Shown here: positions 54,947 to 63,732 of the stretch, in pieces
Layout of the letters: each line of letters starts with the position of its first letter
How positions within the stretch are numbered: the first letter of the stretch is position 1
NCBI RefSeq assembly: GCF_000421225.1
Contig: NZ_ATWL01000010.1
Span: forward strand, 1 to 64,000
Direction of reading: 5' to 3'
Length of the DNA: 64,000 nucleotides
Source of the DNA: Ruania albidiflava DSM 18029
GTDB lineage: Bacteria > Actinomycetota > Actinomycetes > Actinomycetales > Beutenbergiaceae
Translations under genes and position numbers: made by a program
Notes under the pieces: generated by a model
Database searches by the model: none
What the model saw: only the letters and a program-made list of their open reading frames with translations
What the model was told of the DNA's origin: nothing

Positions 54947-55399
54947 ATGACCGACCCGGACGTTCCGACCGAGGCCAGTCCCGCCGTCGGCAGCCTGCAC
55001 CACCTGGAGCTGTGGGTGCCGGACCTGGACCGGGCCCGGCGGGAGTGGGGCTGGTTGCTGGGCCGGCTGGGTTACCAGCCGTTCCAGGACTGGCCGGAGG
55101 GGTGCAGCTGGCGGCGGGGCACCTCCTACCTGGTGGTGGAGGCCTCCCCCGCGATGAGCGGGACCGGCCACGACCGGCTCCGCCCAGGGATGAACCACCT
55201 GGCGTTGCACGCCGGCAGCGCTGCGGACGTGGACACCCTGACCGCCGAGGCGCCCGCCCACGGCTGGACGCTGCTGTTCCCCGACCGGCACCCGTTCGCC
55301 GGCGGGCCGGAGCACTACGCCGCCTACCTGGCATCCTCGGACGGCTTCGAGGTGGAGCTCGTGGCTACACACGGCTCCGCCGCCACGAGCACTCACTGA
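54947..55399 (+). CDS. VOC (glyoxalase fold) family protein
   Basis: This 150-residue protein of the vicinal oxygen chelate fold has HHLELWVPDLDRARREWGWL at the start, then MNHLALHAGSAADVDTLTAE and AAYLASSDGFEVELVA at the end. His and Glu at typical ligand positions suggest a metal site. GATGCT (54935..54940) is exactly 6 nt before the ATG, the leaderless pattern. Its position behind the efflux pump suggests, but does not prove, a detoxification role. Confidence 0.83.
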   Translation: MTDPDVPTEASPAVGSLHHLELWVPDLDRARREWGWLLGRLGYQPFQDWPEGCSWRRGTSYLVVEASPAMSGTGHDRLRPGMNHLALHAGSAADVDTLTAEAPAHGWTLLFPDRHPFAGGPEHYAAYLASSDGFEVELVATHGSAATSTH

Positions 55400-55489
55400 G
55401 CACCTCGGGCGACGAGCGCTAACGGCTGACCGCCCGGTCGGCGGAGTAGTACATTGCTGCTCGCCCGCGGCCATGGTGCGATCGCTCAT

Positions 55490-56246
55490 ATGGATGGATT
55501 CGACCCGACGACCAGCTTCGGCCCCGATGTGGCGGCGCGGTACGACAACGCGCTGCGCGGCGACGAGGAGGAGGCGGTGGCGTTCCGGGCCGAGCGTGCC
55601 GGCGCCGGACCCGCACTCGAGCTGGCCGTGGGCACCGGGCGGATCGCCTTGCCACTGGCGGCCACCGGCATCCAGGTGGACGGGATCGAGCAGTCCGCCG
55701 CGATGGCAGCGGTGCTGGCCGGCAAGCCAGGCGGATCACAGGTCGCCGTGACCATGGGGGGACATGTCTCGCGCCGACGCTCCCGGCGGCCTGTACGAGC
55801 TGGTCTACCTGGTCTACAACACCATCGGCAACCTGCTCACGCAGGACGACCAGGTGCACTGCTTCAGCAACGCCGCCCGGCACCTCAGCCCGTCGGGCTC
55901 GTTCGTGGTGGAGACCGGTACCGGCTGGGGCTGGTTCTCTGGGCGCACCAGCTACGTCGATGCCGAGCAGGTCTCCGCCCGGGCAGTGGTGCTGGACGTG
56001 AACAGGTTCGACCCGGCGAGCCAGATCCTGGAGGAGAACCATGTGCACATCAGCGCCGAGGGCATCCGGATGGACCCGATCGCCCAGCGTGTGGCCCCGC
56101 CCGGGGAGCTGGACCTGATGGCGCGGATCGCCGGTCTGCAGCTGACCGAGCGGTACGGCTGGTGGGACGGCCGACCCTTCGAGGCCTCCTGCCCCTCGCA
56201 CGTGTCCGTCTACCGCCGCCCGACGGCGGAACCCGAGGCGGAGTAG
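55490..56246 (+). pseudogene. class I SAM methyltransferase gene broken by a frameshift at a G6 run
   Basis: From ATG 55490, MDGFDPTTSFGPDVAARYDN and the SAM-binding ALELAVGTGRIALPLAATGI are read in one frame up to about 55755. The rest, GLYELVYLVYNTIGNLLTQD and HLSPSGSFVVETGTGW to the stop at 56246, is in another frame. The break coincides with six consecutive G (55756..55761). One G fewer restores a continuous protein of about 252 residues with the expected motif II spacing. This could be a sequencing error, a true mutation, or a slip site. No partner gene is visible. Confidence 0.75.
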
Positions 56247-56312
56247 GTCACCCACCCTGCTCCGGGGTGCTCAGGCGGCCCTGGGCGCCGGTGGTTGTGG
56301 CAGAGTGCCCTC

Positions 56313-57557
56313 ATGGCGGAGATCCCGGGGCATGCTCTGCCTGCCGCATTCCGGCGGTTCTGGGCCGGTGAGGCCATCTCCGACCTCGGTTCCTGGGTCA
56401 CGCTGCTCGCTCTGCAGGCCCTGGTGGTGACCAACCTGCAGGCCGGTGCGACCGGCACCGGACTGCTCTCGGCGGCTCGGTGGCTGCCGTATCTGACGTT
56501 CGGGCTGGTGCTCGGCGCCCTGGTGGACCGCCGGGCGCGCCGGCCGGTGATGATCAGCACCGACCTGGTCCGGGCCGTGCTGCTCCTGCTCATTCCGCTG
56601 TGCTGGTGGGTCGGGGTGCTCTCGCTGCCGTTGCTGCTGGTGATCGTGGTGGTCTTCGCCACGGCGACACTGATCAACGACAGCGCCTCATTCGCGTTCC
56701 TGCCCCGGCTGGTGCCACCGACGCAGCTGCAGGCCGCGCACGTGCGCATCGACGGTACCGGGGCGGTGGCGGAGACTGCCGGTCCGGCCGCCGGTGGCGG
56801 GCTGCTCGGCCTGGTCGGTGCCCCGGTGGCGGTGCTGGCGAACTCGGTCACGTTCCTGGCCTCGGCGGTGCTGGTGGCGCTGACCAAGGTGGACGAGCCG
56901 CCTCGGCCGGACGGTCCGCGGCCGAACCTGCGCGCCGAGATCGCGGCCGGGCTGCGGTGGGTGTACCGGACCGGCAGCCTGCGGCACCTGGCGGTGTGGA
57001 CACACCTGTGGTTCGCCGCGCAGGCGATGCTCGGGGCGGTGCTGGCGGTCTACCTGCTCAGCACGATGGGGCTGAGCTATCTGTGGTTCGGTCTGGTGAC
57101 AGCGGCCTCCGGGGTGGGCGGGCTGGGCGGTGCCCTCCTCTCCCTGCCGTTGGGGCTGCGCCTGGGCAGCGGCCGCACGGTGATCGTGGCGCACCTGCTC
57201 AGCGCCACCGGGGTGGTGGCCCTGCTGGCCGCGGCGGCGGCCGGGCCGCAGCCGTTGGTGCTCACCCTGCTCTGCCTGGGGCAGGGGCTGCACGGGTTCG
57301 CGATCGGGGTGAGCAACTCCCACGAGATGGCCTACCGCCAGCAGATCACACCGGATGAGCTGCAGGCTCGCACGAACACCACGATGCGCTCGATGAACCG
57401 GGCCGTGGTGGTGCTGCTGGCTCCGGTAGCCGGTGTGCTGGCCGAGCAGGTGGGGGTGCTGCCGGTGCTCGCCGCGGCAGCCGTGGTGTTCACTGCGGCG
57501 GCGCTGGGGTTGTGGTTCAGCCCGTTCCGGCACGCCGACCTGGTGCGCACCGGCTGA
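56313..57557 (+). CDS. MFS transporter (DHA3-like)
   Basis: This 414-residue 12-helix major facilitator begins FRRFWAGEAISDLGSWVTLL, the usual opening of DHA3-type exporters (relatives of macrolide-efflux proteins). It contains GALVDRRARRPVMISTDLVR as the cytoplasmic loop 2-3 motif. An enterobactin- or drug-export role is possible; the substrate is unknown. ATG 56313 has CAGAGT (56301..56306) 6 nt upstream and is preferred to an upstream start at 56295. It stands between the broken methyltransferase and the LacI regulator gene, with no evident link to either. Confidence 0.84.
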   Translation: MAEIPGHALPAAFRRFWAGEAISDLGSWVTLLALQALVVTNLQAGATGTGLLSAARWLPYLTFGLVLGALVDRRARRPVMISTDLVRAVLLLLIPLCWWVGVLSLPLLLVIVVVFATATLINDSASFAFLPRLVPPTQLQAAHVRIDGTGAVAETAGPAAGGGLLGLVGAPVAVLANSVTFLASAVLVALTKVDEPPRPDGPRPNLRAEIAAGLRWVYRTGSLRHLAVWTHLWFAAQAMLGAVLAVYLLSTMGLSYLWFGLVTAASGVGGLGGALLSLPLGLRLGSGRTVIVAHLLSATGVVALLAAAAAGPQPLVLTLLCLGQGLHGFAIGVSNSHEMAYRQQITPDELQARTNTTMRSMNRAVVVLLAPVAGVLAEQVGVLPVLAAAAVVFTAAALGLWFSPFRHADLVRTG

Positions 57558-57598
57558 GCATGCCCGGCGACTGCCGGCAGGTGCTCTAGGGTCAGCTC

Positions 57599-58600
57599 AT
57601 GACGAAGCAGGCGACCTTGGCGCAGATCGCGCAGGAGGCCGGGGTCTCCCTGGCCACGATCTCCAAGGTGCTCAACGGCCGTAGCGACGTCGCCGCCAGC
57701 ACACGGGAGCGGGTGGAGCACCTGCTCGCCGCGCACCAGTACCGGCGCCGGTCCTCCGGAAAGCACCGGTCGCACCTGATCGAGCTGGTCTTCCACGAGC
57801 TGCACAGCGGCTGGTCGATGGAGATCATCCGCGGAGTGCAGCAGGCTGCCAAGGAGAACGGGCTCGGCGTAGTGCTCACCGAGAGCGGCACGCGGCACGC
57901 CCCCGGGTCGGACTGGCTGGCAGCGGTGCTGCAGCGCCGCCCGGACGGGGTGGTGCTGGTGTTCTCCGAGATCCCCGCGGCGATGCGGGAGACGCTCGCC
58001 GCCCGGTCCATCCCGTTCGTGGTGATCGACCCGGCCGGCGACCCGGATCCGGGTATCCCGGCGATCGGGTCGGCGAACTGGTCCGGCGGCCTGGCAGCCG
58101 TTCGGCACCTGATCGAGGCCGGGCACGAGCGGATCGGGGTGATCAGCGGGCCGAAGGACATGATGTGCTCGCACGCACGGGTGGACGGCTACCGTTCTGC
58201 GATGGCCGCTGCCGGGCTGCCGGTACGCCAGGAGTGGGTCACCTTCGGTGACTTCCACATCTCCGGTGGTGCCGAGCACGGAGCGCGGCTGTTGGACCTC
58301 CCGGAGCGTCCAACCGCCATCTTCGCCGGCAGCGACCTGCAGGCCCTGGGGATCTACGACATCGCCCGGGACCGAGGCCTGCGCATCCCGGAGGACCTCT
58401 CCGTGGTGGGCTATGACGACATCCCGCTGGCGCGCTGGGTCAGTCCCCGGCTGACCACCATCCACCAGCCGTTGGTAGAGATGGGTCGGGAGGCGACGCT
58501 GCTGGCGCTGCGCCTGGCTGACGGCGCAGCCGAGGCGGGACCGCGGATGGACCTGGCGACCAGCCTGGTGCAGCGTGAGTCCACGGCGCCACCGGCCTGA
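57599..58600 (+). CDS. LacI family transcriptional regulator, probably of the xylanase/sugar ABC operon
   Basis: The 333-residue regulator has an N-terminal helix-turn-helix (TLAQIAQEAGVSLATISKVL), the hinge and a periplasmic-binding-protein-like ligand domain (GVQQAAKENGLGVVLTESGT, LSVVGYDDIPLARWVSPRLT). TAGGGT is exactly 6 nt before the ATG. It is convergent with the four-gene sugar operon 58613..62983, whose leader contains two palindromes of the CGAAA-S-TTTCG kind used by xylan-type LacI regulators in actinomycetes. It therefore probably represses that operon until xylo-oligosaccharide binds. Confidence 0.88.
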   Translation: MTKQATLAQIAQEAGVSLATISKVLNGRSDVAASTRERVEHLLAAHQYRRRSSGKHRSHLIELVFHELHSGWSMEIIRGVQQAAKENGLGVVLTESGTRHAPGSDWLAAVLQRRPDGVVLVFSEIPAAMRETLAARSIPFVVIDPAGDPDPGIPAIGSANWSGGLAAVRHLIEAGHERIGVISGPKDMMCSHARVDGYRSAMAAAGLPVRQEWVTFGDFHISGGAEHGARLLDLPERPTAIFAGSDLQALGIYDIARDRGLRIPEDLSVVGYDDIPLARWVSPRLTTIHQPLVEMGREATLLALRLADGAAEAGPRMDLATSLVQRESTAPPA

Positions 58601-58612
58601 GGCGTGCGCCGG

Positions 58613-59848
58613 TCAACGCTGCTGCACCGGCACCAGCCGCACCTGGCTGGGGGTGGGAGTGATGGTGAACGTGGCTGAGGCGGGACCGCACACTACCCGG
58701 TAGTCCCCGTGGGCTCCCGTCACCGGCACCCGGCCCTCAGCATCGGTACGCACAGTGGTCGGTGCCAGCCACCACTCCTGGTTGATCAGCCGGTCCAGCG
58801 CGGCATAGGCAGGCTTGCGGGAGCCGTCGGCGCGGAGCAGCCCGATCGGTGCACCGAGCCATGCGCCGCGGTCGGAGATGCCCCAGTAGGTGATCGCGGC
58901 GACCGCCGGGTGGGCGAACAGCGTGCGGTAGTGCCGCTCGATCTCCTCAGCCTGCCGCTCCTCCCCCTGCGGGGTGGACGGCCAGTGGTCCACCACGTGG
59001 TCGTTGAGGTCGACCACGTCGGCCGGCATCAGGTCACCGGAGACCAGGCTGGTCTCGGTGAAGTGCAGCGGCAGACCGAACCGGGCGAACCGGTCGGCCA
59101 CCTCGAGGAGCTGCGCCTCCCCACGGAAGCCCTGGTGCATGTGCGTCTGCAACCCGATCGCATCCAGGCGCACACCCGCTGCGAGGATCTCGCTGATCAG
59201 CTGCTCGTACCGTTCGGACAGGTCGAAGTCGTTGATCAGCAGCCGGGCAGCCGGGTTTGCCTCCCGCGCCGAGCCGAAAGCGAGCCGGACCATACCGACC
59301 CGGCCGACCTCTCGGGCGAGACGGGAGATGGCGTTCGGGACGCCGTCGGGCTCGTTGCAGAACTCGGGCATGATCACCACCTCGTTGATGGCGTCCCAGG
59401 TGTCCACGAGCCCGGCGAAGTCGTGCGTCTCACGGCGCACCCGGGCCCGCAGCACCGCCTCCACCTCACTGGTGGGCAGCGGATCCAGCCACGGCGCCTT
59501 GACCGTGTGCCAGACCAGCGGATGGCCCTTCAACCGCACCCCATGGTCGGTGAACCACTGGGCCGCAGCGGTGAGCCGGGCGGTGTGCGGGCGTCCCCGC
59601 TCCGGTTCGAACCGGCCCCAGTAGAACGGCAGCGTGGCGGTGTTGAACAGCTTCAGCCAGTCCGCGGCGAGCTGCTCCTGGTGCCGCTCGCCGGTGGCGT
59701 GCTCTATCAGGTCGAAGCCGATGTTGCCGAGCTCGAACGCGTGCCGGGTCTGCTCGATGACGACGTCCTGGTCGGCCAGGACCTCGCCGGTGGGGCTGGT
59801 GAGGGTGAGCTGGGCGGTCCCGGTACGGGCGCTGGGCAGGTTGGTCAT
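58613..59848 (-). CDS. GH10 endo-1,4-beta-xylanase (apparently intracellular)
   Basis: This 411-residue glycoside hydrolase family 10 enzyme has an N-terminal beta module (about 1-60), the TIM barrel with HPLVWHT, the acid/base Glu in DTWDAINEVV and the nucleophile Glu in LPLHFTETSL, and a short C-terminal beta domain (about 350-411). There is no signal peptide, so it should cut xylo-oligosaccharides imported by the adjacent ABC transporter rather than polymeric xylan outside. ATG 59848 overlaps the stop of the upstream permease (ATGA), so it is the last gene of one operon. Confidence 0.9.
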   Translation of the reverse strand: MTNLPSARTGTAQLTLTSPTGEVLADQDVVIEQTRHAFELGNIGFDLIEHATGERHQEQLAADWLKLFNTATLPFYWGRFEPERGRPHTARLTAAAQWFTDHGVRLKGHPLVWHTVKAPWLDPLPTSEVEAVLRARVRRETHDFAGLVDTWDAINEVVIMPEFCNEPDGVPNAISRLAREVGRVGMVRLAFGSAREANPAARLLINDFDLSERYEQLISEILAAGVRLDAIGLQTHMHQGFRGEAQLLEVADRFARFGLPLHFTETSLVSGDLMPADVVDLNDHVVDHWPSTPQGEERQAEEIERHYRTLFAHPAVAAITYWGISDRGAWLGAPIGLLRADGSRKPAYAALDRLINQEWWLAPTTVRTDAEGRVPVTGAHGDYRVVCGPASATFTITPTPSQVRLVPVQQR

Positions 59849-60699
59849 CCCTTCACCGCCCCGGTGAGGCCACCCACGATACGACGCTGGGCGAAGGTGA
59901 AGAACAGCAGCGCCGGCACCATCGCCAGGGAGGTGAAGGCGAGCACGCCGGCGGTGTCCTGGGAGTAGGCGGTGGAGAAGTACTGCACCCCTACCGGCAG
60001 GGTGGCCGTGGCGGGGTTGCCGAGCATGAGCAGCGGCAGCAGGTAGGCGTTCCAGCTGGTGACGAAGGCGATCACCCCGACGGTCACCAACCCGGGGCCG
60101 GACAGCGGCAGCAGGATGCGGCGGAAGAAGCCGAACCGGCTCGCCCCGTCGATCGATGCCGCGTCCTCCAGCTCGGCAGGCACCGAACGCAGGAAGGGCA
60201 CCAGGATGATGATCGTCATCGACATCTGGAACGCGACCTGCGGGACGATCACCGCAAGCAGGTTGCCGAGCAGCCCGAGGGTGCGCAGCATCGTGAACAG
60301 TGGCAGCACGGCGACGGTCAGCGGGAACATCAGTCCTGCGGTGAACAGCGTGAACAGGGCGGACCGGCCACGAAAGTCGTACCGGGCGATCACGAACGCC
60401 GCCATCACCCCGAGCACGACCACTCCGGCAGTGGTGGCCACGGCGACGATGGTGGAGTTCAGGAACTGGGTCCAGAACATCTCGTTGCCGAGCACCCCGG
60501 CGTAGTTGTCCCACACCCACGGGGTGGGCCAACCGCTGGGGTCGCGGTTGATCTGCGCGGTGGAGCGGAAACCGTTCAGCACCACGTAGACCACGGGTGC
60601 GACGGTCACGGCGACCACCACGAGGGCCACCAGGTAGACGAAGGGTTGGGCCCAGTCGAACCGGGTCTTGCCGGTCGCGGGAACAGTGGCACTGGCCAT
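59845..60699 (-). CDS. sugar ABC transporter permease (MalG type)
   Basis: This 284-residue carbohydrate ABC permease (CUT1, MalG-like) has six helices and the conserved EAA loop ELEDAASIDGASRFGFFRRI near residue 165. It pairs with the MalF-type permease encoded just upstream; the genes are separated by one nt. An ATPase gene is missing from the operon, as is common in actinomycetes where a shared MsiK-type ATPase serves several importers. It overlaps the xylanase gene by 4 nt. Confidence 0.93.
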   Translation of the reverse strand: MASATVPATGKTRFDWAQPFVYLVALVVVAVTVAPVVYVVLNGFRSTAQINRDPSGWPTPWVWDNYAGVLGNEMFWTQFLNSTIVAVATTAGVVVLGVMAAFVIARYDFRGRSALFTLFTAGLMFPLTVAVLPLFTMLRTLGLLGNLLAVIVPQVAFQMSMTIIILVPFLRSVPAELEDAASIDGASRFGFFRRILLPLSGPGLVTVGVIAFVTSWNAYLLPLLMLGNPATATLPVGVQYFSTAYSQDTAGVLAFTSLAMVPALLFFTFAQRRIVGGLTGAVKG

Positions 60700-60700
60700 G

Positions 60701-61672
60701 TCAGCCTCCCCGGGTGACGGCGCCGGCCATGTCGCGGCGCAGGACGGCGCGCTGGTAGATCAGCGCGATGACCAACGAGACGAAGAACAGGATGACGGCC
60801 ACTGCGCTGCCGAAGCCGATCTGGCTGCGCCCGTTGCCGATGTCCACCATGTAGGTGGCCATGGTCTGGGTGGCGTTCAGCGGTCCGCCACCGGTGAGGA
60901 TCCAGACCATGTCGAAAAGCTGCAGCGAGCCGATGATGGACAGGAACGCCCAGATCCGCACTGTCGGGCCGAGCAGCGGGATGGTGATGCGCAGCTGCGT
61001 CTGCCACCAGCTGGCCCCGTCCAGGGCGGCGGCCTCGTGCAGCTCCTCGGGGATGCCTTGTAGCCCGGCGAGCATGAGGATGATCGCCAGACCCAGGTAC
61101 TTCCAGGTGAGCACCGCGAACAGCGTCCAGAACGCCACGTCCGGGTCCGCCAGCCACTGCGGCTTCGTCCCGGTCCAGCCGAGCGAGGTGAGGAAGGTGT
61201 CGAACGGCCCACCGGGCGGCAGCATCAGCCGGAACGCCAGACCGGCGACCACCTCACTGAGCACGTAGGGCACGAAGATCAACGTGCGGATCAGCGTGCG
61301 CCCGCGAAGGCGGCGGTTCAGCAGCAGGGCGATGCCGATCGCCAGCGGCCCCTGGATCACCAGGGACAGCACCACGATGGTGATGTTGTTGCGCAGTGCG
61401 CCGAGGAACACCGGGTCGGAGAACGCGCGCACATAGTTGTCCAGACCGATGAACCGATCCAGCGGGCCCAGTCCGTTCCAGTTGAAGAAGCTGAACACGG
61501 CGGCCAGGACGACCGGCAGGATTACGAAACCGATGTAGACGACCAGGGCCGGTGCTGCGAAACCCCAGACCAAGGCGGTGTCCCGCAGCGGACGCCGGCG
61601 CCGGCGGGGCGGGGCGGCCGGGGCCGGGCGCGCCACCTGGACGCGCCCGGCCGTCACTTCTGGTGCAGCCAC
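60701..61672 (-). CDS. sugar ABC transporter permease (MalF type)
   Basis: This 323-residue CUT1 permease has a Pro/Arg-rich N-terminus, a first helix at about residues 35-58 and the EAA loop ELHEAAALDGASWWQTQLRI near residue 210. PPGGPFDTFLTSLGWTG marks the substrate-facing segment. It precedes the MalG-type permease by 1 nt and follows the binding-protein gene by 3 nt, so all are co-translated. With the binding protein it should import short xylo-oligosaccharides, an inference from the linked xylanase. Confidence 0.93.
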   Translation of the reverse strand: MAAPEVTAGRVQVARPAPAAPPRRRRRPLRDTALVWGFAAPALVVYIGFVILPVVLAAVFSFFNWNGLGPLDRFIGLDNYVRAFSDPVFLGALRNNITIVVLSLVIQGPLAIGIALLLNRRLRGRTLIRTLIFVPYVLSEVVAGLAFRLMLPPGGPFDTFLTSLGWTGTKPQWLADPDVAFWTLFAVLTWKYLGLAIILMLAGLQGIPEELHEAAALDGASWWQTQLRITIPLLGPTVRIWAFLSIIGSLQLFDMVWILTGGGPLNATQTMATYMVDIGNGRSQIGFGSAVAVILFFVSLVIALIYQRAVLRRDMAGAVTRGG

Positions 61673-61675
61673 GGA

Positions 61676-62983
61676 TCAGAGCGTGGCTGCTGCGCCGGAC
61701 ATCGCGTCCACGATGTCCTGCGGAGAGCCCTGGTCGCCGAACATCTGCACGATCGCGTCGTTGAGCGCCCCGCCCACGGTCGGGCCGTAGGCGGTGTCAA
61801 ACCAGAGCTGTACGTAGCTGGCGTCACGCAGGCCGCCGAGCACCAGCTGCAGGTTCTCGTCCTCGACACCAGGCTCAGAACCCGGCGTGACCGGCACGCC
61901 TGCGCCGCTCTCGCCGAACCGGGTCTGCACGTCCACGCTGGAGATGTAGGCCAGCAGCTCGGCGCACTCCGGCGGCGCCCAGGCGGAGCAGGAGAAGCCG
62001 TCGCCGCCGCCGAGTGCCGCGGTCGGGTCACCGGCAGCCCCGTCGATGGCCGGGAAGTTGAACCAGCCGAGGAACTCCGGCGGGGTCGCGTCCTCGTCGC
62101 CGGTCTCCTCCTGGAGGATGCCGCCCATCACGCCCGGGTTCCAGTGGCCCATCAGCTCCATCGCTGCCTCACCGGTGGCCAGCATTCCGGCGGAGCTACC
62201 GGCTCCCTGTTGGGCGCTGGTAGCCAGGAACCCTTCCTGGAAGGGGTCGGAGTCGATGAACTCCGCGAGCAGCTCACCCGCTTCGACGAAGCACGGGTCG
62301 TCCCAGGTGAGCTCGGCCTGCGCGGCCTGCAACACCTCCGGGGAACAGGACTTCAGGGCGAAGTTGTACCAGTAGTGCGCTGCCGGCCAGCCGTCTCCTG
62401 CGCCCACGGCGATCGGCGTGATGTCCGCGGCCTTGAGCTTGTCGATGGCCTCGTACAGCTCGTCCAGGGTGCTCGGCGGCTCGTCGATCCCTGCCTCGGC
62501 AAACAGCTCCGTGTTGTACCAGAAGCCTTCGATGCCGAAGTTGTACGGCAACCCATAGGTGCTCTCCTCGTACTGCCAGGGCGCCACCACACCACCGAGC
62601 GCCTCGACCTCCTCGGCCAGCTGGTCGGAGACGTCCATGACGTAACCCGCCTGCACCTGCGCGGCCAGCTCACCAGCACCCCACTGCTGGTAGAGGTCCA
62701 GACCGCTGCCGGTGCGCAGCTGGTTCGGGATCAGGGTGCGCTGCAGCTCTTCGTTCTGATACCCGGTCACCTCTATGGTGACGCCTGGATGGTCCTCCTC
62801 GAACTCGGCTGCCACGTCCTCCCAGAAGCCGCTCAACGGCTCACCGGTGGCGTTGTGCCACCACACGATAGTGACGTCACCGTCCTCGCCGCCCTCACCG
62901 GAGCCGCCGCTGCAGCCAGCGACCGCACCCAGCGCGAGTGCCGAGGTGGCTGCGACTGCAGCCCACCTCATCTTGCTGTTCAT
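61676..62983 (-). CDS. sugar ABC transporter substrate-binding lipoprotein
   Basis: This 435-residue extracellular binding protein of solute-binding family 1 has a lipoprotein signal with VAGCSGG (Cys near 24), an acidic linker and the mature fold with WWHNATGEPLSGFWEDVAAE, FWYNTELFAEAGIDEPP and MELMGHWNPGVMGG. It is the first gene of the four-gene operon. A strong promoter, a GGAGGAG site and two LacI-type operators lie immediately upstream. The ligand is probably a xylo-oligosaccharide because the operon ends in a GH10 xylanase. Confidence 0.92.
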   Translation of the reverse strand: MNSKMRWAAVAATSALALGAVAGCSGGSGEGGEDGDVTIVWWHNATGEPLSGFWEDVAAEFEEDHPGVTIEVTGYQNEELQRTLIPNQLRTGSGLDLYQQWGAGELAAQVQAGYVMDVSDQLAEEVEALGGVVAPWQYEESTYGLPYNFGIEGFWYNTELFAEAGIDEPPSTLDELYEAIDKLKAADITPIAVGAGDGWPAAHYWYNFALKSCSPEVLQAAQAELTWDDPCFVEAGELLAEFIDSDPFQEGFLATSAQQGAGSSAGMLATGEAAMELMGHWNPGVMGGILQEETGDEDATPPEFLGWFNFPAIDGAAGDPTAALGGGDGFSCSAWAPPECAELLAYISSVDVQTRFGESGAGVPVTPGSEPGVEDENLQLVLGGLRDASYVQLWFDTAYGPTVGGALNDAIVQMFGDQGSPQDIVDAMSGAAATL

Positions 62984-62996
62984 CGAACTCTCCTCC

Positions 62997-63022
62997 TCGA
63001 AAGTTTCGACTTCGACGTCGAA
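62997..63022. promoter_or_regulatory. two LacI-type operators in the leader of the sugar operon
   Basis: TCGAAAGTTTCGA (62997..63009) is a perfect 6-1-6 palindrome of the CGAAA-S-TTTCG type. TTCGACGTCGAA (63011..63022) is a second perfect palindrome one base beyond it. Both lie downstream of the promoter and just before the ribosome site, so bound repressor would block elongation. The LacI protein at 57599..58600 is the presumed binder. Confidence 0.75.
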
Positions 63023-63040
63023 AGTCTTACGGACGGCCTC

Positions 63041-63069
63041 AGCGTAGGCAACGACTGTTCGGGTGTCAA
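63041..63069 (-). promoter_or_regulatory. housekeeping promoter of the sugar ABC/xylanase operon
   Basis: On the minus strand TTGACA (63069..63064) and TACGCT (63046..63041) are exactly 17 bp apart: a consensus -35 with a good -10. Transcription should start near 63034, about 50 nt before the binding-protein gene. Confidence 0.75.
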
Positions 63070-63243
63070 CAGCAGAATATTCGCGGACAGACTGTTCGCG
63101 GGGCTGACGACACTTAGCGGTGGGCTGGATATTGTCCGGCCGAGCAGCGCGGAGAAATGCATCGGAGGGTATGTCGAGAGTTTCGCGGTCGCGCCCGGGG
63201 CGTGCGCGGGCACCCCTGAGCCGTGGGGGACGGCGGGCACTGT
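63070..63243. other. intergenic stretch with no recognised feature
   Basis: This lies between the sugar-operon promoter and the terminator of the cupin gene. I see no gene with coding bias, no repeat seen elsewhere in the window and no RNA gene. It holds only GC-rich sequence and an AT-richer spot near 63072..63085 that could be an upstream promoter element. Confidence 0.4.
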
Positions 63244-63283
63244 GGGCGCTCCCGCGGCCACCGCTCGAGCCTCGGGAGCGCCC
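63244..63283 (-). terminator. hairpin terminator after the cupin gene
   Basis: GGGCGCTCCCG (63244..63254) and its exact complement CGGGAGCGCCC (63273..63283) flank an 18-nt loop, 5 nt past the cupin stop. No U-run follows, as usual in high-GC actinomycetes. It separates the cupin transcript from the downstream sugar operon. Confidence 0.6.
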
Positions 63284-63287
63284 GCGC

Positions 63288-63659
63288 TCACTGCGCCCAG
63301 GGCGGATCGATCCGCTCCCCCGCCTCGGTGATGGCGTGCAGTCCGACGGAGGTGGTCACCCAGGCGGTCGCACCGCGCTCTCCGCCGTCGATGCGCACCT
63401 GCGCACCGGCCGGGACATGCAGCACCTCCCCGGGCCGGAGCGCGAACGCGGCGCCGTCCAGCTCGCCGCACAGCACGCCCTCGAGGACCAGGAGCACCTC
63501 CTCGTTGCTGGGACGGTGCGGCAGCCCGGGGAGCGCCGGGCGGACCTCGAGCCGCCAGGCGCACAGCTGCTCCGCCCCGGTGGACGGGGCCACGTACGTG
63601 TCGAACGTGCTGCCACCGAGCTGGTGACGGGCCGCCTCGGTGGGGTGGATCGTGGGCAT
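63288..63659 (-). CDS. cupin-domain protein
   Basis: This 123-residue single-domain cupin has motif 1-like PHRPSNEEVLLVLEGVL and motif 2-like LRPGEVLHVPAGAQVRIDGG, the pair of strands that holds a metal or small ligand. It may be a sensor or enzyme; the substrate is unknown. GGAGGACC precedes the ATG, and TATAGT (63694..63689, minus strand) is a good -10 overlapping the operator. It is divergent from a MarR-type gene that probably represses it. Confidence 0.8.
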   Translation of the reverse strand: MPTIHPTEAARHQLGGSTFDTYVAPSTGAEQLCAWRLEVRPALPGLPHRPSNEEVLLVLEGVLCGELDGAAFALRPGEVLHVPAGAQVRIDGGERGATAWVTTSVGLHAITEAGERIDPPWAQ

Positions 63660-63673
63660 GATGGTCCTCCATG

Positions 63674-63701
63674 TAGTCAGGTTGGTTGACTATATGGTCA
63701 G
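63674..63701. promoter_or_regulatory. MarR-type operator cluster
   Basis: TTGACTATATGGTCAG (63686..63701) matches the perfect palindrome TTGACTATATAGTCAA at 14 of 16 positions. A further half-site TAGTCAG lies at 63674..63680. The cluster overlaps the -10 of the cupin gene, so the divergent MarR protein would block it. Confidence 0.65.
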
Positions 63702-63732
63702 GCTACTTGTCCACCTCTGTCAAACTAGGCTC

